A DNA stretch of 64,000 bases from Otatea glauca (taxonomy: Eukaryota > Streptophyta > Magnoliopsida > Poales > Poaceae), in contig CM070728.1 of NCBI GenBank assembly GCA_036346275.1, positions 18,128,723-18,192,722 on the forward strand, given 5' to 3'. Below the pieces are notes generated by a model. The model was not told the DNA's origin. It searched no databases and worked only from the letters and a program-made list of their open reading frames with translations. How positions within the stretch are numbered: the stretch's first letter is position 1; every line of letters begins with the position of its first letter. Position numbers and translations under genes: made by a program. Positions 40,880 to 52,159 of the stretch are shown piece by piece.

Positions 40880-42612
40880 ATGTCGACTAGAGGTTTAGTG
40901 CACTCACATGATCCACTTGTGTTTGATGGCACAAATTATGCTTCATGGAAATTAATTATGACTTCTCATTTTAAATCTATGAGCCCCCAAATATGGTGGA
41001 TCGTAGATGTCGGCTTTTCCTCTCCATTGAATGAAGTTGCTCCAACTGAAGGAGAGAGGAAATGCCTACATCTCGACGCTCAAGCTACTAATGTTTTATT
41101 TTGTGTTGTGAGCGATGAAATTTTTGATAGAATATGCAATCTCAAGAGCGCTCATGAAATGTGGATAAAGCTTCAAGAACTATTTGAATCATCCACTTCT
41201 ATTGAGGATTGCACTAAGGAAGAGATGTCGGGAGATGAAACATCAAGCTCCACCTCAAGCTCAAGTGATGAAGAACCGACATCTCCATCAACCTCAACCT
41301 CCGCCTCAAGTGACGATGAAGATGCTCTTCCATCACAAATCCGTTGCTTCATGGCGAAAGGTAAGAATGAGGTAAGTGACGATGATGATGATGAGCTCAC
41401 TTATGATGAACTTATGAATTTGCTTGAGGAGCTCAATAAATGTCTTGGAAAGGAGAAAAAGAAATATAAAATTTTGAAGCTTGAACATGAATCACTTCAA
41501 AATGATTATAATATGCTTCAAGAAAATCATGAATCCCTCCTTCTCAAAGAAATTCATAAGCCTAAGGTGGATATAGGAATCTCATGTGATTTAATTGATG
41601 AAATGTCTTGCTTAAATGTTAATCCTAATATTTCATCAAAATTTGACACATCCACCTCTTGCAATGATTTACCTTGTTGCTCTAATTCGAATGTTTCCAC
41701 TTCCTCTATGCATATTGAGACTAATCTTGTAGAGGAAAACAAGGAGCTCAAGGCCCAAGTCATTAGATTAGAAAATGACTTAAAGAAGTGCGTAAAGGGA
41801 AAAGCCGTTCTCGATGAGATCTTGAGCAAGCCAAGGGCGCCTCAAGATAAGCGAGGACTCGGCTACATCTCCAAGAGGGAGACTAGCAAGACAAGGCACA
41901 ACGAAAGATATTCGAAGATCATCAAGTGCTTTGCTTGCAACAAGAAGGACACCTCGCCTCCGTGTGCCCTAATAAAGTGGAGATCAAGCCACAACCATCA
42001 ACAATGAGGCAAACCGCAAAGAGCAAGTCAAGAAAAGAGACGCTCAAAGCCTACTTGCTACAATTGTCGGAAAAAGGGACACATCGGTAAGGATTGTCCC
42101 AAAGGTATCATTCCTAAGCCTATTATTGTCAATGATAATTATTCACTTAGGAAGGACAAATATGGTAATGTGTTTACAAAGTTTGTCAATTCTCCTAATA
42201 CCATGCAAAGTAATGACAATCAATTGCTTAGGAGATATAAATCTAGAAATGTGTTTGCTCAAAATGATAGATTTCCTAAGACTAAGAAAAATCATGTTGA
42301 TCATGTGCTTAGGAAAATTAATGATAGCAAACCATTTGCTAGATTTGCTAGATCCTCTAAGCCCTTACATCGTAATGATTATTATGTGCTTAGAAAGGAT
42401 CAAATTAGAAATGGATTTGCTAAAATGCTAAAACTCCTAAGCCTCCTCAATTCAATTCCAATAATTCGCTTAGGAGTAATAACAATCGCAAATCCATTGC
42501 TAGTCATGTTAGTTCACCTAAGACTATTAATGCTAGGGCCATTTGGGTTCCTAAATCTATTGTGACTAACATTTTTGGACCCAACAAAAATTGGGTACCA
42601 ACAAGTGCCTAG
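40880..42612 (+). CDS. Element D gag (frameshifted)
   Basis: The open frame runs 40880-42007 (375 residues) and in-phase sequence resumes after the stop. The N-terminus VFDGTNYASWKLIMTSHFK is the gag N-terminal/UBN2 start. An acidic Ser-rich stretch (residues ~115-170) and a coiled coil (LLEELNKCLGKEKKKYKILK and LVEENKELKAQVIRLENDLK) follow. The first CCHC knuckle (KCFACNKK, about 41930) is cut by a frameshift at a G run near 41947. The second is intact, CX2CX4HX4C at 42056-42097. The C-terminal part has four diverged repeats (LRKDKYGNVF, LRRYKSRNVF, LRKDQIRNGF and one more). It ends at AIWVPKSIV...NWVP, the usual end of Sirevirus gag. Only small indels break it, so it may be intact in sister copies. 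Confidence 0.85.
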
Positions 42613-45600
42613 AAGTTTATTAGGTGCTTGGAGATGCATTGGAAAGCCTTGTCTCAATCAAAAGGATGATTTCATCATATGAAAAAGGGAGCCAAGCTTG
42701 AGGATATTCACTCCAATCATAAACCAATGCCATCTCGGGTAACAAGTATTTAAATTGATTCTTATAGCTTCTAGCCTTGTGTAGGTTAAGCTACATTATT
42801 CATGAAAATCAATTTGAATTGCTTGTTCATATTCTTGCTCATGCCTTTTAGATGTATTGATTGTAATCTTAAGCAAGATGGGAAGTGGCACATTAAGGGG
42901 GAGTGTTAATTCATATACATGTATATTACATCCCTACATGTGCCCATATTTATATAAGTACTAATATATATTTTCAAAATCAAGCCATTTAGCCAAAAGT
43001 CAAAATTTTGTATACTATTAGTATTCTTGTGAAAACTAATTGCAAAATGTATACAAATGTATTTGAAACGTTTTCAAAGGTTTTGGCTTCAAAAATCTAT
43101 TTTACAAAGAAAATGAGTTTCATGCCCAAAATCAAGTTTCTAGTATCTTGTTTTGGATTTAAACTTATAATTTTCATAGAATTAAATGTAAAAGGATTTT
43201 GAAAATAATTCCAAAAGGAAAAAGCTAGTGTTGGTCATTCTTAACAACTTTCGTGTTCAAAAGATTTTCAAAAGACCAACTAATCAAAAGTTATTTGATT
43301 TTGAAACTCGCCCAAAAACTATACTTGACCCAAAATGGTCATACTATTGCACTTTGTGAGTTTCTTCATTTGGACTAGATCTTGTGTAGTATCTTGGCTC
43401 AAAATGATATTTATGACTCATACATAAAATTCAAATCTCTGTATCTCATCTTATTCTTCATTTGAATCTTGTGTTGAAATATTTGGCTTTGTTTCACAAA
43501 TAGCTATTTCAAAAGAACCATTTTGGTCAAAATTCAAATCTTATGTTTAAAAGGCCCAAAATTATAAAAAGCTTTGTAAAAGTATTCTAATATGTATTTC
43601 AAATGTTTTACAAGCTTTCAAAATGAAAATTCTATATTGAAATCAAAATTGACCAAAATTCTTGGTTTGAACTAAAATAGCGTATTTAAGCATATTGCTC
43701 AAATCTTAGCATTCAAGTTGGATTTCATTATAAATGTTGGCTAGAAACCATCTTGATAATCAATTCTAAGCCATGGAAATTGAAATTGCATGAAATCCAA
43801 ATTGAGTTGTATTTTGAGACTTTTTATGAAAAACTATTTCCTATTTAACTTGCTTCAAAAAGGGATAAAAGTAAAATATTTGTTTGAAATGCAAAATCTT
43901 ATGAAAATAGTCTTCTAAAATGTTTTCAAATGCATTTCAAATATTTTCAAGTATCTAACCCTTGGCTAGAAGCTAAAAGTCAAACTTTGGCCTCAAGTGG
44001 ATCTTATATGATCTTGTTTTTGGATTAAATGAAATATTTTCATAAATCAAAATCTATTGAGTTTTTGAAAAAGTGGTCAATACAAAACTCATAGGGTTGG
44101 TCATTTTAATTATTTCTTTAGTTCAAAGTTTTTCCAAACGACCAACCGTTCAAAAGTTATAGCCATTTGAATTTGGCCAAAATCATCCATTTGACCCAAA
44201 ATGACCCGTTGTTGCATTTTGTGGATTTCGCTATTTGAATTGGATTTCTTTGTATATCTTCGATTGAAATAGTATTTCTTACTCATACAAAGCTATGAAA
44301 GTTCAAATCTCCATAAATTTCAATCCGGAATGCATTTTGAGCATTTGGTGAAAATTCAGTTTCTTTTCAAACCTACAAAGCGCATTTTGTCATATCTTTT
44401 GAACGAAAATTTCTTTTAATGAAATTCTTATTGGGAAACCTTCTAAATAGTCCAATGTTTATTTCTGGAAAGTTTCAAACCATTTGGACTCAATTTGAAA
44501 AAGTTTTGATTTTTCTTCTCTTTGAGTAAAAATCATGCCTACAAATCAAAATTTGGCATATCTTTTGATTGGAGACTCCTTTTTTTGGAAAATTCTTTTT
44601 GGAAAAGTTTCTTGGGAGTCTAAATAATGTTTATGCCTAATTTCAAATAATTTCAACTTAATTTGAAATAGTTATGCCTTTTTCTCTCTTTCGATCTTAT
44701 TTGGCATACTCTTGCATTAAGTTGGATTTTACGATTTGAATGGATTTAATTATGCAAATAGGCTTATAAACATCTATCTAAATCATATGAAGCCATATAA
44801 GTGCATATTACCATTCAAAACTCATTTGGTTCCATTTTGAGGATTTGGTGAAAATCTTAATGTTTTATGTGTTTCATATGCAAATTTCACCACATTTCTC
44901 AAAGTAAAATTTATTTATTGAAAATCTTTGTTATAAAACCTTCTCTCACATATGGAGTTCATATCTGAAAATTCTCAAATTTATTTGAACTCATTTGCAA
45001 GATTGTTAACTTTATTTGACTTAGTGTCAAAACTAAACCTCCAATGCTTCTTTTGATCTAATTTTTTATTGGAGGGTGATATTTGAGAAAATCCTTTTGG
45101 AAAAAGTCTCTTGGATGTTCATGGATCATTTCGCAAAATCTTATGGCTATTGGACTTCATTTGATCAAGATTTGATCCAAATTCAAAATGTTCGATTTTA
45201 GGGATGAAGTGAACAACCCGAGTATCCGGTAATATATCCGAGTATCCGGATTATCCGACACTCGGATCAAAAACACCGAGTATCCAGGTTGTACATTTCG
45301 CCCAAATTCTGAAATTGCTATCTATACTTTCTTGCAATATCTTGTTCATCCTATTTTTGGGGTTTCTCCTTTGCTCAAATCAATATTCAGTCTTCATAGC
45401 CCTCGAAGAGGATTTCGAGTCGGATCTGTTCCACGTTGATGATTTTTGTATTTGAGCAATGGTTTAAAGGTTATAATCGATTTTGTGTTGCTATTTGCGT
45501 CTGTTGAGACTTTAAGAGTTTTAAATTGGAATCTTGGCAAGCCTTTCAAGATGAAAACTAAGTGAACTTATTCATTGCTCCAAGCTTCTAAGTGGAGCAT

Positions 45601-47034
45601 ATCTATTTAAGTTTTCATTCCAATGAAAGTGCATCTTTTGGCTAAGTTATTCTGGAAATTGGATTTAATTGTAACTTAGCCTCAAAATGTTTTCTCTCTT
45701 GCATAACTTCGAATTTATTATGGAAAAGAGAAAATTTCCCTTGTAAGCTCAAGAGTGAGTTTGAATGTGTTTTACTCATTGTCTCTTTTACAAGTGGGTA
45801 TCAAGATTAAATTTGAATGAGTTTCAAATATTTTCATTATAAAGTGGTGTAATAAAATCTTCAATTGATATCTTCAAGTTGTTTTTAAAATTGCATGCAA
45901 AGAGTATTGTCTTGTATATCATATATATCATGCATGTTGTAGTTAGACATTATCAAACTAACTTGGGTCAAATTAAAAGATATTTGTTCCCAGAAATCGT
46001 GTGCTTGTCTATTGATGTTCAAGGTATTGGAAAAGGGGTCATCTTCGACGGTGGGATGAAGGAAATGGAGAGGAGCTCCATAGTACGAGGGATCTAAGAC
46101 CGGGCGCGGTGATCATGACCAATTCGAACATGCGGTGGACAAGAATCGACAAAGGGACGTGTTTCTTTTCTGACCATATTCAATAATGTCTGTGCACACC
46201 ATTATGCTAAATTGTGTTATTCTAAATGGTGTTGTATTTTTCAATTGATATGATTAATTGGTATCTTTCAAGAGGTATCCTCTAATCCTAAATTGTTTTG
46301 AAGTGTCATCTAACTTGCATTCGGCATTATCAAGAACTAAAAGGTACATATGGGTGACACATTGCAAAGAGGTATGCCCTTGATAAGTTTATGAAATTCT
46401 TGATCATGAAAGTGCATCTTACTTATACAACCTTGATTCATGATCTTGTATACATCTTGTGATCATATAAGCAATTCCTACTTGTGTAATCTTCTTTATA
46501 TGATCTTGATTGTTAGAATTTGATTTGATCATGAGCATGTGCTTAAATTATATAAATTTGCTATATGATCTTGATGTCTAAAGAATATGTGAAATCATAT
46601 TCGTGTGTCATGTTTAAGCATCTCTTATATCCTAAGAATCATGACTTCTTTAATTTGGTATAACTAGAAAAATCTATTACCTAAATCTTGGAAATAATTG
46701 GTATCATATCTTGCCTAGATTTAGGGGGAGCTTAATATTTTTGTCCTATTACTAGCTCCTTATTTTTATTTTTTTTCTCCCTAATCTTTTTATTGAGTGT
46801 GCAATCAAGGGGGAGAACAGATTTTATTGAATAAACAATAAGAATCTTTTAAGCACCTTTTGGGATTAATGACAAAGGGGAGAATTTATGGATTTATCAA
46901 TTGTCCCTAATCGATTGACAAAAGGGATGATTTGTAAGTATGATCTCTTATTGTATCTTTATGCTTGTTTTAATGCTAAAATATCTTAATATTGTCATTT
47001 GGTGCAATTGATAATAGGTTTGTCATAAATCACC
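42613..47034 (+). other. Element D long 3' non-coding region in place of pol
   Basis: 4.4 kb of AT-rich sequence with no protease, integrase, reverse transcriptase or RNase H motif on either strand. Longest open frames are 64-72 codons (43008-43202, 45879-46097). It contains polypurine-like tracts and a short patch of the LTR minisatellite at 45217-45290. I see no envelope-like gene. Confidence 0.75.
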
Positions 47035-47048
47035 AAAAAGGGGGAGAT

Positions 47049-49665
47049 TGAAAGTGCATCTAGGCACTTATGTTATTTTGGTGATTAATGACAAACACTC
47101 ATAATGACAATCTATGCAATTAAGTAAATGCTTAACTTAGTGCTTAGCAAATGACAAACCTCTAATATGATTATATTGCTATGAGACTAACTTGTTATTG
47201 CCTAGTTGAGTATCAGTCTCATCTATTTAGAGGAAAATCAAATAGGAAGGTTAAGCAAAGATAAGGTATGCAATTTTGGTATCTATTCTATATTTGTTAT
47301 TGCATTCCTTTCGTGCAAATGCATAGTGAACTCCAAGTAGCATGTTGATTATATATATGAACATTGGTTCTATATGCACATTGGTTCATGTCATATTTAT
47401 TTGTGCATATATATTCATTTGAGTTCATTATAGTATGCATGTATTAACTAGAGTTAAACTTCATATTGCTATAGATTGACTTGGTGCATGCATGTTTTAT
47501 TTGTATATCTTCTCATGCAATTCTCGTAGTGAAGTTTATCTAGTGTTGGATCACATATTTACTCTTACTCCAAATATTATTTGCACATGTACAATTCGTG
47601 TATATTCTATCATGTGCTTCATTTAAGTAAAGTCTGTGATCCTTGCCATGATTTAATTGATTCATCCTATTGGCAATTATATATCTCTCTAGTGCATATA
47701 GATCAATTACATATTCATCATGATGTACTTAGTAGAGAACATTTCTTATGTCAAGTGTTTCCATTTATATTGTGCTTCTTTATATGAAACACTTGTTGTA
47801 ATCAACTGCTCACAAATATCAACTTATTCATATCTATTGAGCTTTTGGGACTAATGTCTTTCATGAGTAGTTTGGGAAGAATTAGGTCCCGTCTGTATGA
47901 TGACCAAGGTATCTTGGAGGATGATCATTGTCGAGGTCAACAAGACGGCGGTGTCACCAAGAGTTGAGGACTAAGTCAAGAGCAACTTGGCGTGGAGATC
48001 GTCGAGAGGATGATCAAGTCAAGGTTGATAGGACGAGAGTCTCATGAGGTGAATCGAGTCGAGTTGGACAAGGCGAAGATGTCATCAATTATATGGTGAA
48101 GGTCTTCATGCATCGACATCAAGAAAGAAGACTGACAAGTGACTAGTTCTAGACTTATATTATCTTTGATTTAATTTGAGTCTAAGGATTGCCGTACTAT
48201 TAAGAGGGATGCGATGTCGAATGACTTTTAGATGTGTCAAGTGCTCAAGTGATCCATCCTTGTGAATCTTAGAAAGAGAGTGGTGTTGGTACTGTCGGAA
48301 AGTGAGGGTTGTAGGTCTCTCTTGATTTCTTTGTGAAATCTGTGTTTATCCTTTGAGTTTTGGGTAGTGAGACCTTGTTATTTGTGTAGCCCTCGTTCTT
48401 AGCTTTCGGGAGAGTCCAAAATCTCTGAAATCGGAGTCCGGAGTCAAAAGTTATGCTCGTTGCCGAGTTGCTCAAGGTTGATTCGGACTATCCGGAGTTA
48501 GTCGGACTATCCGGATCATCCGGAGTATCCGGATATTCATCCGGACTCTCCGGGTTGAGTCTCTCTGTTAGCCCTTTCTCAGTCAATCCGGAGTATCCGG
48601 ATTGAAATCCGGAGTCTCCGGATTGTGCGCAGCCTGCCCCCAACGGCTAGTTTTTGGGGAGTTCTATATATAGCCCTTCCTCCTCTTTTGAGAGAGCTTT
48701 TGGTGAGGCTTTTGGTGTGGATTTTGAGGGCTGTGTGGGGGCTTTGAGAGAGCTTTTACCCTTAGATCTAAGTGATCCCCTTGTGAGAAGGGTTGGGAAG
48801 AGTTTGGAGAGTGAGTTTTGAGTTGGTTGAGCACTTGATTTCATCTCCAAGTTTGTTCTTCGTGAGCATTTGTTACTCTTGGAGGTTGAGGACTCCTAGA
48901 CGGCTAGGAGGTCGCCACGAGCCACCGGAGCTTTGTGTGGTTGGCCGTGGGAAGTTTGTGAAGGCAGTTCCGCCTCCGTAAGGGAAGGAATCAAAGGAGT
49001 GAAGACCGCGAGTGCATTTGTGCAACACCGGAGGAAGAGGGTTGAAAGAGACCCGGCTCAAGTGTGACCGAGCCGCCTCAACGGAGACGTAGGATCCTCA
49101 AGGATCCGAACCGGGTGAAAAATCATTGTCTCCAAGTTTGCTTCTTACTCTTGCTTTAGTATTTGGTTTTGAATCTTTGGGAGCCCGATCTACTCTTTTG
49201 TTGTGTTTGGCTCCGGATCTTCTATACCCTCGTGTACTGACATCACTAAGATCTTTTGTGTTCAAGTAGATTGTTGAAAATTGCAGGATTTAAAATCTCT
49301 CTCGAGATCCTCAATCCGAGTATCCGAATCCTCGAACCCGGACAGTCCGGATAATCCGAGTATCCGGATTGAATACCGGACACTCGGGTTAGGACCTCGA
49401 TTGGACTATCCGAGTATCCGGATTGAATACCCCGGACAGTCCGGATAATCCGGAGTATCCGGATTGAATACCCCGGACACTCCGGGTTAGGACCCTCGGG
49501 ATCGGACTATCCGGAGTATCCGGATTGAATATCCGGACACTCCGGATTGTTCAGGAAACTCGGGAGATTTTATTTAGCTGCATATTTTATTCCGCTGCAT
49601 TTAAGTTACAAAGTTTTTAATCCGCCTATTCACCCCCCCTCTAGGCGACATCCCCTGTCCTTTCA
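47049..49665 (+). repeat. 3' LTR of element D
   Basis: 2617 bp. It is nearly identical to the 5' LTR over its first 0.8 kb, then full of small indels relative to it. The outer TSD CGTGT lies at 49666-49670. Confidence 0.93.
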
Positions 49666-49670
49666 CGTGT

Positions 49671-49843
49671 CCATGATTTGTAGGTGATGGGCACGTTATC
49701 TCTAGCTAGGACCCCGCATGCTGTTCGATATGGCCCAAGCAGTGATGCTGGTATAACTGGTTCGCCCACTGTATTAAGCTCTACGATCACCTTTCGTTCA
49801 AATGCTCAGCGCCATCCGGCACTTGTTCCTGATTAGCGGCCAT
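49671..49843 (-). pseudogene. CACTA second ORF (Transposase_24-like), proximal part
   Basis: The minus-strand start ATG at 49843 gives MAANQEQVPDGAEHLNE. A frameshift follows, then VGEPVIPASLLGPYRTACGV, RDNVPITYKSW and the insertion point of element D. The reading continues across the insertion at 38201 when the TSD is counted once, so element D split one exon. Confidence 0.65.
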
Positions 49844-51327
49844 GTGCAGCTAATTTATCTAAAATTTAAAATTAACAAAGGCATGAGATGAATGTGATGG
49901 TATACGTATAAATTGGTCACGCACGAAGTTGTGGACCGAAATGGACTAACTAGTTTCACATTTAACTCATTTCACGCATGCATTGCACTAGTATAGAGAA
50001 CAAAACTGACACATACTAACATACATTGCACTAATATAGTTAAAACAATAACCTGTACTTACAATGTATTGTTAAAACAACAAAAATCTCATTACATGAA
50101 TATAATAAATACAATATAAGGTATTTATTACATGAATATAATAAATACAACATAATAAAATCTCATGATGCTCCTAGAAACAAGCTGTCAAATTGTCTTT
50201 AGCGTCTGCTGCCTCCGTGTATCTCCGTGTAGTCTTGCCATATCATAGCAGTAGCAAAATAAAGTAGACATTAAAAATGCACCAACTACATTAAAAATAA
50301 AGATTAACACTATTACAGGAATATACATCATAATCGGTTCTTTTTCGTCATCACAATCGATTTTGATCAAGTGAACCAACTATATTTCTTATGGGCAATA
50401 GAAGACACGGCAAACAACTAATTCATTCTTACCAACATTTGAAGACCCAAATGGTACTAACTAATTCATTCTTACCAACATTTGTATGTATAAACAGATT
50501 GATTATGAAACAATAGTATAATTCAAGAACAACACAACTAAATTACTAATCAAATAGAATGGGAGCTTGCAGCAAGCTAAAAAGTAAAACTTGCCTCCAA
50601 ATAATGCGCTTTCCCTTGGTATGCTCTAAAAAGTAAAATCTGTCAGCCTTAATTATAGCACCCATTATTCAGCAAAGACTTATAATTTAAACAAAGTATT
50701 ATCTAGGTGGTCAGTGTTGGGTGGGTTCCCAAATGGCACACCCGTTTCACAGATACATATGGCTATCCCCCTTCCTTGCATGAATTAACACTGACACTTG
50801 AGACCTACTTATTTTGGTCCAATTAAAAAGGACAATAGCTTGTATAGCATACTCACACTATATGCTTATGTCAGGGGGTTCACACTTGCTTTTCATTTCT
50901 TTTAAGCAGAGAGAGTCGTAGTTTCTGATCGGTGAGAAGGCACCATGCCCACTAACACCATTTTGATGCCCAAGACTCAACGAATATACTTGAAACGCTT
51001 TTGCTATGACCCAAGCGGATGAGATGGCAAGTTTCTCTCATGGACGGTCTGGTTTACAACATCCAGACCAGGATGCCTTGTTAAACTACAGGAGGAGTAG
51101 GGATTACTGTCGCCGAGTAGGCGCGAGGGCGCCAAACGTGGGCGAGGGTGAGGCGGTGCGGAGCGCCGCGCGGTGGAGGGCCGGACGTCGAGGAGGGCCG
51201 TGGTGGAGGCTTGAGCAGGAGGAGGGCCGGCATGGGAGGAGGGTCGCGCAGAGGACTAGCCGCGGTGGCTAGGGCACAGAGTGTGGGAAAAAAGGCAAAA
51301 CGGCGAAGTGTGGGAAGAAGGCCGCAC
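49844..51327. other. CACTA internal spacer
   Basis: AT-rich to about 51000, then a GC-rich 300 bases (51100-51340) with spurious open frames on the plus strand. It could be 5' UTR or intron of the second ORF. No domain is recognised. Confidence 0.4.
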
Positions 51328-51345
51328 GCTTCATTTATATAGAGA
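51328..51345 (-). promoter_or_regulatory. Possible TATA box for the CACTA second ORF
   Basis: The minus-strand sequence CTCTATATAAATGAAGC sits between an internal hairpin array (51350-51560) and a GC-rich putative leader. It faces the ORF that begins at 49843. Confidence 0.4.
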
Positions 51346-51349
51346 TAAC

Positions 51350-51560
51350 AATCACTGCCGGTTCACGAAACAAAACCGGCAGTGATATAACTATCACTGC
51401 CGGTTGAAATTAGAACCAGCAGTAATACCTCCACATCACTACCGGATTTTTCTCTAGAATCGGCACTGATGTGGAGGTATTACTGTCGATTCTAATTTCA
51501 ACCGGCAGTGATACCACAACATCACTGTCGGTTTTTTCTCTAGAACGGACAGTGATGCGG
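51350..51560. repeat. Internal subterminal-like hairpin array
   Basis: Six copies of the ATCACTGCCGGT/ACCGGCAGTGAT core in inverted pairs, as at the element's ends but 2.8 kb inside. Confidence 0.85.
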
Positions 51561-51892
51561 GTGGGCCCCAAAAGTCCGTGGCTAAAGTCAAGCTCAAATT
51601 CAAACTAGCATAACTTTTGATATATAGCTCTAAAAAGGATGAAATAAATTTATAAATTTGTATAAAATCATGAAGTTTTAGAATATATGAAACATTGTTT
51701 TTTTTAATCACAGAAAAATTAAGTGAATTACAAATTTGCTAAGAACCCTACATGGACTTTACATAAATACTATAACACCATGAATATTAATTTGAATCTT
51801 TTTAATAAAGATTAACTTCAATGTGCTAGATATTAAAAAATACATGATTTATGCAAAAGAAATCTTAAGTAAATAAAAATTGATAACTGAAG

Positions 51893-52140
51893 ATAAAGCA
51901 TATCCGTATAATACAAATGGAAGCATGTTCTCCATACAAAATAAAATATATCCGTACATTACAAATGGAAGCATGTTCTCCATACAAAATAAAGTATATC
52001 CGTATATTACAACTAGAAGCATGTTCTCCATACAAAATAAAGTATATCCATATATTACAACTGGAAGCATTTTCTCCATACAAAATAAAGTATATCCATA
52101 TATTACAAATTGAAGCATATCCTTCATACAATATAAGACA
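51893..52140. repeat. 48-bp minisatellite, five units
   Basis: The landmark GCAT(G/T)TTCTCCATAC gives a C at 51924, 51972, 52020 and 52068, with a diverged fifth unit at 52116, so the period is exactly 48 bases. Frames on both strands stay open across it (16 residues per unit). It lies just downstream of the DUF4216 stop. Confidence 0.92.
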
Positions 52141-52159
52141 TATCCGTATATTATTACAA

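Larger units (their letters stand above)
38202..49665 (+). mobile_element. Element D: Sirevirus-type copia, gag-only, 11.5 kb
   Basis: Long LTRs at 38202-40822 (2621 bp) and 47049-49665 (2617 bp) have TG...CA ends. The TSD is CGTGT (38197-38201 and 49666-49670). The primer-binding site TGGTATCAGAGC lies at 40825-40836 and the polypurine tract AAAAAGGGGGAGA at 47035-47047. It has one gag gene, no protease, integrase or reverse transcriptase, then 4.4 kb of AT-rich non-coding sequence. Multiple polypurine-like repeats and a long coiled-coil gag are Sirevirus traits. It is non-autonomous and inserted in the CACTA second ORF. Confidence 0.93.

Noticed and set aside
42126..42565. Two extra overlapping frames downstream of the element D gag stop
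   Set aside because: One is the continuing gag C-terminus and the other its shadow; neither is a separate gene.
51006..51342. Gly/Arg-rich plus-strand open frames
   Set aside because: GC-rich spacer in the CACTA antisense to its genes, probably leader of the second ORF.
51893..52140. Regular 48-bp repeats considered as a CRISPR array
   Set aside because: Units are contiguous with no unique spacers, and the genome is a plant.
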